Below, one piece after another: positions 56,223 to 63,607 of a stretch of 64,000 nucleotides of DNA. This DNA comes from a virus. Under the pieces are notes generated by a model. It had not been told where the DNA came from and ran no database searches. It saw only the letters and a program-made list of their open reading frames with translations. Both the position numbers and the translations under genes were made by a program. Position 1 is the stretch's first letter, and each line of letters begins with the position of its first letter. The DNA is taken from positions 1-64,000 of IMG/VR virus record IMGVR_UViG_3300006923_000013; one strand, written 5' to 3'.

Positions 56223-56849
56223 TTATTTAAACCTCTCAAATCCGTACGCTATCATATTAAACGAGTCTGCATTGGTTGCATCATCGCGTACTCTGAGAAT
56301 CACTTTCTGGTCTGTTCCTTCATCTACTTTTACTCCATATGGAAGACCTAATTTGGTCATGTCCATTGACATAATATACCCATAATCGTTATTTGCATTC
56401 ACATGGCGTACTTCCCAAGCTGTAGGAATTATCTGAAAAGATAATCTGAACATATCTTGATTGGTCTTTATTGCATCATGTATATCAACTTCTCCTTTTA
56501 TAGACTCGTAAAATAGTCTACACCCATTCGCCAGTGCTGCTCCATCTGCAAACAAGTATGGTTTGGCTGTTCCTCCGTACCCTACAAGTATGTTTATCGT
56601 AGTTATATACCTATCGTAATTCTCAACTGCTGGGATATAAAAGTCTACATTCGTAGAACTCCCATCAACTCCCATATCATTAGAACCCGAAGCTGTACCA
56701 TCAGTAGTAAGATACTGTCTGAAGGGTCTTACCTTTTGAGGTTTGAATGGAGGCCAAGGAGAAGCAATTACAGTGTCTTCACCGTCTTTGGTGATTTCTG
56801 ACTTGTAGTCTCCTCCTTTACCATTCTTTATTGTAACCTCTAAACCCAT
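56223..56849 (-). CDS. Putative virion structural protein (208 aa)
   Basis: A 208-residue beta-rich protein. A VKNGKG-like start (EVTIKNGKGGDYKSEI) resembles the start of the downstream-encoded neighbour at 56849. The core has FYIPAVENYDRYITTINILVGYGG and ends with VILRVRDDATNAD. The layout suggests a phage capsid-stabilising or tail protein. It overlaps its neighbour by one base (TAATG at 56849), so the two are probably made in fixed ratio. Confidence 0.5.
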   Translation of the reverse strand: MGLEVTIKNGKGGDYKSEITKDGEDTVIASPWPPFKPQKVRPFRQYLTTDGTASGSNDMGVDGSSTNVDFYIPAVENYDRYITTINILVGYGGTAKPYLFADGAALANGCRLFYESIKGEVDIHDAIKTNQDMFRLSFQIIPTAWEVRHVNANNDYGYIMSMDMTKLGLPYGVKVDEGTDQKVILRVRDDATNADSFNMIAYGFERFK

Positions 56850-57406
56850 TAGCTAAAGCCTACTTCCTCATAATGAAACACCATATCGATCTCGCATAAT
56901 CCAGTTGTACCTGTATCGTATTCAAGCATAATGGCTTTATTCGGCGGGATAATTAAACCTCCCCCAAAATCCATCATCGCTGCACCTAAGGCCTGAGTTC
57001 TATGACTCCCAAGTTGTTCGTGAACTGTAAGCCCTGTAATGGTAGCTCCACCACCCATGCAAGTTGCTTCTGCTTGCCTCCCTGAGCCAAGATTTAGATT
57101 TGAAGGAGTGATAACTGTTCCTCCTGCCGCAGTTCCTTCAACTCTCCACGCCTTCCAATGTACAGCTTCAACTGAATGAAATTCTACATGGTTGACCATT
57201 AAATTCTTATCTGCTGATGTATTCTTGAGGTACAGCACATATTCTCCTGCTGCTGCACTAAATGATGGCATAATAGCATTGAAGGCCAATCCGTTATCTC
57301 TACTTACGTAGAATAATCTGTTTTTCGTTTTAGAAGATACATTGCCTCGTTGTGCAGCAGAGACTGACATATCACCATTTTTACCTTTACCGTCTTCTAT
57401 TTTCAT
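56849..57406 (-). CDS. Putative virion structural protein (185 aa)
   Basis: A 185-residue beta-rich protein starting KIEDGKGKNGDMSVSAAQRGN, with LYLKNTSADKNLMVNHVEFHSV in the middle and ITGLTVHEQLG plus PPNKAIMLEYDTG later. This pattern is one I associate with small virion proteins of uncharacterised phages. No enzyme motif. It is paired by a TAATG overlap with the 208-residue gene. Confidence 0.5.
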   Translation of the reverse strand: MKIEDGKGKNGDMSVSAAQRGNVSSKTKNRLFYVSRDNGLAFNAIMPSFSAAAGEYVLYLKNTSADKNLMVNHVEFHSVEAVHWKAWRVEGTAAGGTVITPSNLNLGSGRQAEATCMGGGATITGLTVHEQLGSHRTQALGAAMMDFGGGLIIPPNKAIMLEYDTGTTGLCEIDMVFHYEEVGFS

Positions 57407-57418
57407 TGTATTTTGTAT

Positions 57419-57844
57419 TTACTGTTCAATGTCAGATTCTATTATTTCATCTCCTAATATGTTACGTAGATATTTATTGTTTATTCTAAGTAACATGTTT
57501 TGTTCTTTTGCCAAACCTACAAGGGTTAACGTTGCAAGTAATGTTGGATCTAAAGCGTTACTTACTGTTGGTACATAAGGTTCTGCTGGATTATTACCAT
57601 TATAAATGTATGTATAGATCTGATCTACAAGATCTTTAGCATCTGTATAGGTAGGAACAGTTACACATGTATAATCTGTACATAATATCTGTTGTCCCTC
57701 ACTTTCAATATAAAGAATGCCATCTTTAGCGTATACCTTCATAGTGTCATTATAAGAATAGGTATTCACTATATTATCCGTTGCATTATTTATAAGCAAG
57801 TAGGATACACCGTCCTCTATTCTATAATCTTTACAAGTAGCCAT
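57419..57844 (-). CDS. Hypothetical virion-region protein (141 aa)
   Basis: A 141-residue acidic alpha/beta protein. The first 80 residues are beta-rich (YLLINNATDNIVNTYSYNDTMKVYAKDGILYIES), and the C-terminal 45 residues are helical with Leu/Asn repeats (LATLTLVGLAKEQNMLLRINNKYLRNIL). No family is recognised. It overlaps the upstream 77-residue gene by 14 bases and lies 12 bases before the next gene. Confidence 0.45.
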   Translation of the reverse strand: MATCKDYRIEDGVSYLLINNATDNIVNTYSYNDTMKVYAKDGILYIESEGQQILCTDYTCVTVPTYTDAKDLVDQIYTYIYNGNNPAEPYVPTVSNALDPTLLATLTLVGLAKEQNMLLRINNKYLRNILGDEIIESDIEQ

Positions 57845-58064
57845 GTATAGTTTCTACTAGTTCTTTTAAATCTGCTGAACCTGCTGGAACAGTTACTTCA
57901 GTATTCCATACCGCATCTACCACTGTTGCGCCTTTATATTGTAATATCACTCTTCCCTCGAAGCCTTTTACTTTAGTATTGACTTTAGGGTAATAGCAAA
58001 CATCATTGTTTACATTATCGTAAGCAAGAATATCATCAGGCTTATTGTATATTTCCCATGCCAT
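57831..58064 (-). CDS. Small hypothetical protein (77 aa)
   Basis: A 77-residue beta-rich protein with Val/Tyr strands (NNDVCYYPKVNTKVKGFEGRVILQYKG) and a short helical end. No domain is recognised. It overlaps the next gene by 14 bases and is six bases from the upstream stop. Co-transcription with the structural operon is likely; the role is unknown. Confidence 0.45.
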   Translation of the reverse strand: MAWEIYNKPDDILAYDNVNNDVCYYPKVNTKVKGFEGRVILQYKGATVVDAVWNTEVTVPAGSADLKELVETIHGYL

Positions 58065-58070
58065 ACTGTT

Positions 58071-58394
58071 TTATCCCGCTTTATACGCTAAAACTGCCCC
58101 ACTTACCAATGCTATGTTTATAAACTTTCCGTATATAATACTTCCTTTAGGAATTGTTATATCTACATCGAAATCTTCGTATACTACATCTCCATTTGTA
58201 GGAGACATAGCAGATACATCTAAAACTGCATCCGCAGTTCCAATAACTTGAACTGCAGTATATGGACCAGCATGTACGCTGGTATCATCTATATATATAG
58301 CACCACAACATCCGAGTGTTCCAGAATGAAGTTTTTTAATAGCTTTCTCTACTCTATTATCTTTTCCTGCAGAACTTGTTTTAGTATCGCTCAT
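58071..58394 (-). CDS. Small hypothetical virion-region protein (107 aa)
   Basis: A 107-residue protein with a polar Lys/Ser/Gly N terminus, a CCGAIYIDD turn and a beta-rich Val/Asp/Ile body (TIPKGSIIYGKFINIALVSGAVLAYKA). Similar small beta proteins occur between fibre and decoration genes in Bacteroidota phages. It is not one of the SSTD/PGEFA family. Role unknown. Confidence 0.5.
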   Translation of the reverse strand: MSDTKTSSAGKDNRVEKAIKKLHSGTLGCCGAIYIDDTSVHAGPYTAVQVIGTADAVLDVSAMSPTNGDVVYEDFDVDITIPKGSIIYGKFINIALVSGAVLAYKAG

Positions 58395-58406
58395 TTTTCT
58401 TTATTT

Positions 58407-58769
58407 TTAAGATCGTGTCCAGTAACCATATTCGACTATACATGTAGCTGTGTCTGCTTGTATTTCTAATCCTGTACTGGCAGATAATGGAAAATATGCA
58501 AACTCTCCTGGATATAAAGCTGCAAAATCTACTCCCGCATCTGTTTTAATTTCTATAAAATTAGTAGCATCTACATTACGTAAATACACAAAATTCACAT
58601 CCGCTATGGTAGAAGCTATAAGTGTAGTTACAGTCGTATGCAATACAGCCACTTTAGCTGTAGATATCAGAGGATTTCCTATTGTAAGGTTATCTGTGTG
58701 ATTTATAAGCATATTTTCAGATGTAGCATCTGTGCTTACAAGATTTAAAGTTACAGTTAAAGTTGACAT
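58407..58769 (-). CDS. Small structural protein, SSTD/PGEFA-family paralog A
   Basis: A 120-residue beta-rich protein: VTLNLVSTDATSENMLINHTDNLTI at the start, YLRNVDATNFIEIKT in the middle, and YPGEFAYFPLS near the end. It matches the paralogs at 53367, 53796 and 50726 in motif order, though it lies 4.6 kb upstream of the nearest. Probably a repeated shell or decoration subunit. It follows a 91-base AT-rich gap that may hold a promoter. Confidence 0.6.
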   Translation of the reverse strand: MSTLTVTLNLVSTDATSENMLINHTDNLTIGNPLISTAKVAVLHTTVTTLIASTIADVNFVYLRNVDATNFIEIKTDAGVDFAALYPGEFAYFPLSASTGLEIQADTATCIVEYGYWTRS

Positions 58770-58860
58770 TGTTCTTCTATAGTTAGATTACAAATTTACT
58801 AAATAGTTTTATATCGCTTTTATAGCTATAAACATATAAAGCTATACAGTCTTTTAATTT
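58770..58860 (-). promoter_or_regulatory. AT-rich gap with candidate promoter for the small-virion-protein operon
   Basis: One of the longest gaps on the minus-strand side. On that strand it contains TAAATTTG (58791-58798), matching the Bacteroidota -7 box TAnnTTTG and lying 21 bases before the ATG at 58769. There is also a 10-bp palindrome TATAGCTATA (58821-58830) and a second AGCTATA at 58840-58846. No clear -33 box is seen. A late promoter or operator is plausible. Confidence 0.35.
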
Positions 58861-59037
58861 TCATTGTTTGAACTTCCTGGATAGTCTATCATTTACGTAT
58901 TCAATTCTCTTTTCTAATTGATCTATCTGATATGTCACACCTGTAACAAATACTGTAGATGTTACAGCAAGAGATATCATTGCCACAACTAACCAGTTTG
59001 GAAATGTTCTCTGTTTAGATATATCCGCCTCGGTCAT
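58861..59037 (-). CDS. Small single-pass membrane protein (58 aa)
   Basis: A 58-residue frame whose ATG overlaps the stop of the next upstream gene by one base (TAATG). One membrane span (WLVVAMISLAVTSTVFVTG, residues about 15-33) is followed by a charged amphipathic helix (YQIDQLEKRIEYVNDRLSR). That single-span plus coil layout is common among phage lysis accessory and spanin-like proteins. With two other small membrane genes next to it, it may belong to a lysis cassette, but the function is unproven. Confidence 0.5.
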   Translation of the reverse strand: MTEADISKQRTFPNWLVVAMISLAVTSTVFVTGVTYQIDQLEKRIEYVNDRLSRKFKQ

Positions 59038-59279
59038 TATGATTTAATCTTTAAAAAAGCTAAAAGTGCTCCTACTGCAATTTGAATCCCTGCAATGATA
59101 CCTATCGCTTTCTGCTTGAATTGCTTATCATCTGCGATATATTTCGCATGATGCTCCACTCTCTGAACAAGCCCCCGATGTCCTAACTCTTCATTCCCTG
59201 TTAGAGCATTCATTATCTCTTTTTGTCCTTCGCGTATTTCACGGACATCTACCTTTAAATCATTCAGTTGTTCTTCCAT
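59037..59279 (-). CDS. XhlA-like small membrane protein, possible holin component (80 aa)
   Basis: An 80-residue protein with a charged N-terminal coiled coil (EQLNDLKVDVREIREGQKE) and a C-terminal membrane segment (AIGIIAGIQIAVGALLAFLKI). This layout resembles XhlA-type hemolysin/holin accessory proteins. An alternative GTG start lies one codon upstream; ATG is preferred. It is between two other small membrane genes. Role as a holin or accessory is inferred. Confidence 0.5.
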   Translation of the reverse strand: MEEQLNDLKVDVREIREGQKEIMNALTGNEELGHRGLVQRVEHHAKYIADDKQFKQKAIGIIAGIQIAVGALLAFLKIKS

Positions 59280-59283
59280 CACA

Positions 59284-59487
59284 TTATTCCTGTTTATCTG
59301 TTTTTATATGTTTCCACGTGTCAAGCCCTAAAAGAGTAGCACTATATCCAAATACCACAAAAATAATAGTCGGTTCTACATTATAAAAGTCAAGACCTGA
59401 GATAACTGCCATAATTAATCCTATTGTAAAACTTATAAAACCAAGTATTCTTTTACTTATTTGCTCCTTTGACATTACTTTATTCAT
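59284..59487 (-). CDS. Putative holin with two membrane segments (67 aa)
   Basis: A 67-residue protein with two hydrophobic segments (residues about 12-31, ILGFISFTIGLIMAVISGL, and 38-58, TIIFVVFGYSATLLGLDTW), a short polar N terminus and a basic C terminus. This size and topology match class II holins, which make lesions letting endolysin reach the cell wall. No endolysin gene is next to it, though the virion M15 domain is elsewhere. Holin assignment is by topology only. Confidence 0.5.
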   Translation of the reverse strand: MNKVMSKEQISKRILGFISFTIGLIMAVISGLDFYNVEPTIIFVVFGYSATLLGLDTWKHIKTDKQE

Positions 59488-59497
59488 TAGTAGTCTT

Positions 59498-59887
59498 TTA
59501 AACTAAAAGTGCCATTGCAATCTCTCTTGGAGTGTAACCATCAGGCTGCACGTTATCCAACCATGCTTGAGGAGATGTTTCAAAAGAAGTCCTTAGTTCC
59601 GAACTCTCTATGTTTATATAATCCGCCACCTCATCACTCCTTGTTCTTAGGAAAGCGGGCATTGCGGGGTTCTCCTCCAATGTAAGCTCTTGAAGAGTGG
59701 ACACATTATCCAACCTATCGTTCCACCCTACATTTATCCCTGAGATACCGTGAATGTCTATGTTCTGATGTTTGGTCTCATGGAGTTGCCCGATGTTCAC
59801 AATAGACAATTGATATATCTCGTTCTGTTGGTCTGCTATCCAAAAACCATCTACTCCTGCTCTATTATCAAATTCTTTATTTGTCAT
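59498..59887 (-). CDS. Hypothetical protein with LRR-like pattern (129 aa)
   Basis: A 129-residue protein when started at the ATG at 59887, which overlaps the stop of the upstream gene by one base (TAATG). An earlier in-frame start lies at 59920. A central segment (LDNVSTLQELTLEENPAMPAF) has the L-x-x-L-x-L-x-x-N spacing of a leucine-rich repeat. No enzyme motif. It lies directly downstream of the DUF285-repeat adhesin-like gene and may assist it, for example as a tail-fibre chaperone or accessory. Confidence 0.45.
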   Translation of the reverse strand: MTNKEFDNRAGVDGFWIADQQNEIYQLSIVNIGQLHETKHQNIDIHGISGINVGWNDRLDNVSTLQELTLEENPAMPAFLRTRSDEVADYINIESSELRTSFETSPQAWLDNVQPDGYTPREIAMALLV

Positions 59888-61050
59888 TATGCTGCTCCTC
59901 CATCGGTTATCCCACCCCACTTCGAGATGAGACTTGTTCTTGCTGCTTCCGCAGCTCCTCCGCTTGTGTATTTACTTCCTCCAAAGTTAACTGTTCCTGA
60001 ATATGCCATTGCTCCCTGAGCATCATAAGCTATCAGTAGTGCATCGTAATTCGCTGTTGACAGTCCTGTGGCATTTTGCATGAACCCTAAAAAGGCAGAA
60101 ACCTGATTAACATCCCAAGCACTGATGTCCTGATCGAAAGCATCCGCATCGAAGAACATATACACCATTCCATTGACAACAAGACTCGTATCCCAAGATC
60201 CTATAGGCTGATTGAAGGCTTTCGCAAGTTGGAACATTCTTGTCATTGTAGTTGCCGCTCCTGTTCCCCATCCACTTATATTCTGATTGAAGAGTGTTGC
60301 GCCTCTGAACATCTCCTGAAAATTTGAAACACTTGTGACCACCCAAGATGATATGTCCTGATTGAACGTGGATGCCGATATGAACATCTGCTTCATACTC
60401 GTTGCTGATGATGTATCCCAAGTGGACAGATCCCCATCGAAGACAGTGCAACTTGTGAACATCGCTTCAAACTTCAGGACAGACCCTACATCCCAAGTGT
60501 CTATGCTTCCATTGAAACTTGTACAGTTTCCAAACATGTTAAGCATGCTTGTAACGCTACTGACATCCCAAGTAGAAAAGTCAGGGGTTGTCAGTGATGT
60601 GCAATTAAGGAAGGTGTAGTCCAGATTTGTAGCAGATATTGTAGGCGCATCCGTAGCGGAGATATCTAAAGCTGAACAACCGTTGAATGCACGGTTAGTT
60701 GAAATATCCAGAGTTCCAAAATTTGAAATGTCAGTTATCTTATCGTCATCTCCTCCATTGTTGAAGTAGACACCTTGCACATCACCTGTTATAGTAATGG
60801 TATATGTTCCTTCTCCGCTACCAAAGGTTATAAGGAGATCTGAATCCGTATTATGCGAACCTGACCCTCCATCTGAATCTTCCCAAGTAAAGTTGTTCGT
60901 AGACCCTGTATCGAAAGGAAGGGCAAACTGGTCGCTATTGGACGTTCCTGCGTTATTGGATTTGACCTGAAATACAAAATCAGTATTTACAGGCGCTCCT
61001 TCCCCAGTTGAGTAGTTTGTTGATATCCCTATTCCTAATCCTAATCTCAT
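59887..61050 (-). CDS. DUF285/BspA-type repeat adhesin (tail tip protein)
   Basis: A 387-residue protein. The N-terminal 120 residues are beta-rich with a Gly/Ser/Asp pattern (SGSHNTDSDLLITFGSGEG). Residues of about 145-340 hold some seven repeats of about 25 residues with the theme FNQDIS.WDVSSVT.M..MF, diagnostic of DUF285/BspA-like leucine-rich-type repeats, ending in LSTANYDALLIAYDAQG. In bacteria such repeats form surface adhesins. In this late operon it is probably a receptor-binding tail protein. The repeat array could vary in length by recombination. Confidence 0.7.
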   Translation of the reverse strand: MRLGLGIGISTNYSTGEGAPVNTDFVFQVKSNNAGTSNSDQFALPFDTGSTNNFTWEDSDGGSGSHNTDSDLLITFGSGEGTYTITITGDVQGVYFNNGGDDDKITDISNFGTLDISTNRAFNGCSALDISATDAPTISATNLDYTFLNCTSLTTPDFSTWDVSSVTSMLNMFGNCTSFNGSIDTWDVGSVLKFEAMFTSCTVFDGDLSTWDTSSATSMKQMFISASTFNQDISSWVVTSVSNFQEMFRGATLFNQNISGWGTGAATTMTRMFQLAKAFNQPIGSWDTSLVVNGMVYMFFDADAFDQDISAWDVNQVSAFLGFMQNATGLSTANYDALLIAYDAQGAMAYSGTVNFGGSKYTSGGAAEAARTSLISKWGGITDGGAA

Positions 61051-61059
61051 TTTATTTAT

Positions 61060-61926
61060 TTAGCTACCACCTTCTACTTCTGGGTCTGGCCCAGCACTGG
61101 GTGCAGATGTCTCGCCCTCGTCTACTCCGCTTGAGGTTTTACCTCCTCCTGTAATAGAAGAAGACGAAGAAGTATTACTTGAAGTAGATACTTCTGAAGT
61201 TCCACTTTTAGGAGAACCTGTCATATCTATACACGGTTCCCATCCACTAATTCTAGGATTGTTTGTAGGAGGCATTACATTGTTTGCCATTGTATTACTC
61301 CAATACAACTCTCCGTAAGAAACTATATCTCCTATATTATATCCAAGTCCATTATTATAGGATATACTCCACGCTCCAGTGCTGGATAATTGACAATAAC
61401 CAAAAGTTTCACCCTGCTGCAGCTCGCAACAAGATCCTATCATATCATCAAATTTCTGTATAAGCTCACATGTAACCTCTGTACATAATGTATGTGCAAA
61501 CGTATCGTTCAATGTAGTTGTACAGGTCTCAGAATTATACTTATTAAGTGTATATTCTGGTGCATTATTAGTTTGAAACAGCCAAAACATAGCATTCCAA
61601 GTATGCAGTTTATCTATTGTGTCCTCTAAGCACTTTTCCCCATAATAAGAATTAGTTAGGAATGTTTGAGCCACTTTAAGGTATTTACAATCCCACATAT
61701 GTGTGAGTAATATCTCATCCACCCCGCATCCACAACAATCGTTACATGCTACATGATTGAAATAATCTCCAACAACAGTTGTATACTCAGTAAAATCTGC
61801 ACAAGGCATATAATAAGTAACACCCTCTATAACTTGTGTATGATAAAATTCCTCACAGCCAAACTCAGCCGATATTGCTCTCGCTTCCCAGGGTGTTGTA
61901 TATATATGATGAGCTACTTCTGACAT
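61060..61926 (-). CDS. Cys-rich tail-tip protein with carbohydrate-binding-like segment (288 aa)
   Basis: A 288-residue protein with many Cys (CNDCCGCG, SCCE). A helical central part is followed by YNIGDIVSYGELYWSNT...SGWEPC (residues about 195-232). That order resembles the CBM5/12 (chitin-binding type 3) fold: Y-x-x-G-D-x-V-x-x-x-G-x-x-Y ... W. The C-terminal 55 residues are Ser/Thr/Gly-rich, a flexible linker. Position between other adhesin-like genes suggests receptor or glycan binding. Exact specificity unknown. Confidence 0.55.
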   Translation of the reverse strand: MSEVAHHIYTTPWEARAISAEFGCEEFYHTQVIEGVTYYMPCADFTEYTTVVGDYFNHVACNDCCGCGVDEILLTHMWDCKYLKVAQTFLTNSYYGEKCLEDTIDKLHTWNAMFWLFQTNNAPEYTLNKYNSETCTTTLNDTFAHTLCTEVTCELIQKFDDMIGSCCELQQGETFGYCQLSSTGAWSISYNNGLGYNIGDIVSYGELYWSNTMANNVMPPTNNPRISGWEPCIDMTGSPKSGTSEVSTSSNTSSSSSITGGGKTSSGVDEGETSAPSAGPDPEVEGGS

Positions 61927-61927
61927 C

Positions 61928-63607
61928 TTAACAGTTATTACATATTTTATTATCCATTATAGAACAAAGCTCTTCTAATCTTTTTATTGATTTTTCTATA
62001 TGTCCTTTAGTTACACAAGTTTCAGCAATTTTAAGTGCTCTATAAATTGAGAAGGCTTTCATATATGTTTCTTTTAAAGCATCACAATCGCAGCACTTGT
62101 TGGATAGCATTATATTTTTCATATGTTTTTGCAAGCATTGTTCTATATTACATAAAACTATCTTACATATAGATATCCTTTTCTTAGTTAATAACTCAAC
62201 TCCTTCTAAAGTAATTGTTACGCTGTATAAAGTATATGTGTATATACCATCTACTAGATTACTGCCAGCCGTTCCCATAACTGCGCTACCATACCTATAA
62301 TAGTTACCATTTGAATTTATACCATTTCCAGTATAGGGTAACTCACTAGCTATTAACTCTGTTACATCTGGTGCTATTGTTGTAGCAACAGAATTAAACA
62401 CAAATTCTTCACCAGACCCGATAGTTATTGTACCTATAACATCTGTAGATGTAGATTCTACATCTTCTGAAGTATATGTGGTTATCTCTCCACCTTCAGG
62501 CATAAACAGATATCCCGTTATAGAAGGAACAGTTGTAGCTGTATCGCAAGTGCAATCTGCTTTAAAATCAAATTTTATACAGCACTCTTCACATCCTAAT
62601 ACTCCATCAGGATCGTAATTAAGCGCACAAGGATCGAGGCATGCTGCACATCCTGTATTCCACAGGTCTCCATCAGGCTCATTACAATCTCCACAAGCAT
62701 CTATAAATTTTGTACCATTTGCAATACCACTGCAATCTTCGCACCCTTCGTTGAAAGTTGGATCTAAAGGTTCCTTACATTCATCACATTTGTCGAGCAT
62801 AGCTAAACCTCCCCACACACCTGCACAATCCTGTTCACATGGAACAGTCACACACTCTCCAGTTAAAGGGTAGCCTTCCTCACATATTCCACCTACAGGG
62901 ACCACACAGTCTCCGCAATTATCAAGCACTGCGGTACCACCACATATTCCAGCACAATCTGTATACAAACAAGAACCGTCATCTTGTGTTGCCTTAGGAT
63001 CGTAATATGCACAAGAGTTTGGATCGGTACATCCGAATACTGGTTCCTCTCCCTCTAGAGCTACCTCTACTACAGCTTGTATAGACACAGAGCAATCATT
63101 TAAAGATATTACTGCTCCATTGAAGTCATACGTAATTGAAGTAGCGGGCCCTATACTGTACTCGCCGCTTGCTAGCCCCGAGAATGTAAATACTTCTGGA
63201 GGACTTACAAGTATTGTCTGTATAATGTTTCCTCCTGAATCGTATAGATTTATAGGAACATTTTGTATCTGTGATTGCCCTTGAGTGTATATCCAAGACA
63301 TGGACACTGTTAAAGAGCCTGAAGATGTATTATTTAAGTCTGGTACAGATTCAAGTACTGTAAGAGTCATATAATCACATGGATGCTGCGAACACTGAGA
63401 CTGACATTGCAGTAGGGTTGCGTATCCAAAACCACTTACTACGTTAGAATACCAAAAATCATTAACTTCCTGCCAAGTCCCTGTAAATACAGTGCCAGAG
63501 CATGAATTATTCAGACAGAAATATACTGTAGTTGTGTATATATCTGGATTCGGGTCATCCGAAATCGGTGGTGGAAGTGATCCTGGTGTGTATTCTATAG
63601 TTGGCAT
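61928..63607 (-). CDS. Cys-rich repeat tail protein, GCTDP/DDGSC-type (559 aa)
   Basis: A 559-residue protein starting at the ATG at 63607, in TAATG overlap with the upstream gene. A beta-rich N-terminal region is followed, at about 190-345, by Cys-rich repeats: GCTDPNSCAYYDPKATQDDG, then several C-x-G-x-C-G-G-x-x-x-x-D-x-C-G-x-C units. This type is abundant in marine Bacteroidota surface and type IX-secreted proteins. A further beta domain and a C-terminal Cys-rich helical segment follow. In a virion it may be a stabilised, disulphide- or calcium-linked fibre. Confidence 0.6.
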   Translation of the reverse strand: MPTIEYTPGSLPPPISDDPNPDIYTTTVYFCLNNSCSGTVFTGTWQEVNDFWYSNVVSGFGYATLLQCQSQCSQHPCDYMTLTVLESVPDLNNTSSGSLTVSMSWIYTQGQSQIQNVPINLYDSGGNIIQTILVSPPEVFTFSGLASGEYSIGPATSITYDFNGAVISLNDCSVSIQAVVEVALEGEEPVFGCTDPNSCAYYDPKATQDDGSCLYTDCAGICGGTAVLDNCGDCVVPVGGICEEGYPLTGECVTVPCEQDCAGVWGGLAMLDKCDECKEPLDPTFNEGCEDCSGIANGTKFIDACGDCNEPDGDLWNTGCAACLDPCALNYDPDGVLGCEECCIKFDFKADCTCDTATTVPSITGYLFMPEGGEITTYTSEDVESTSTDVIGTITIGSGEEFVFNSVATTIAPDVTELIASELPYTGNGINSNGNYYRYGSAVMGTAGSNLVDGIYTYTLYSVTITLEGVELLTKKRISICKIVLCNIEQCLQKHMKNIMLSNKCCDCDALKETYMKAFSIYRALKIAETCVTKGHIEKSIKRLEELCSIMDNKICNNC

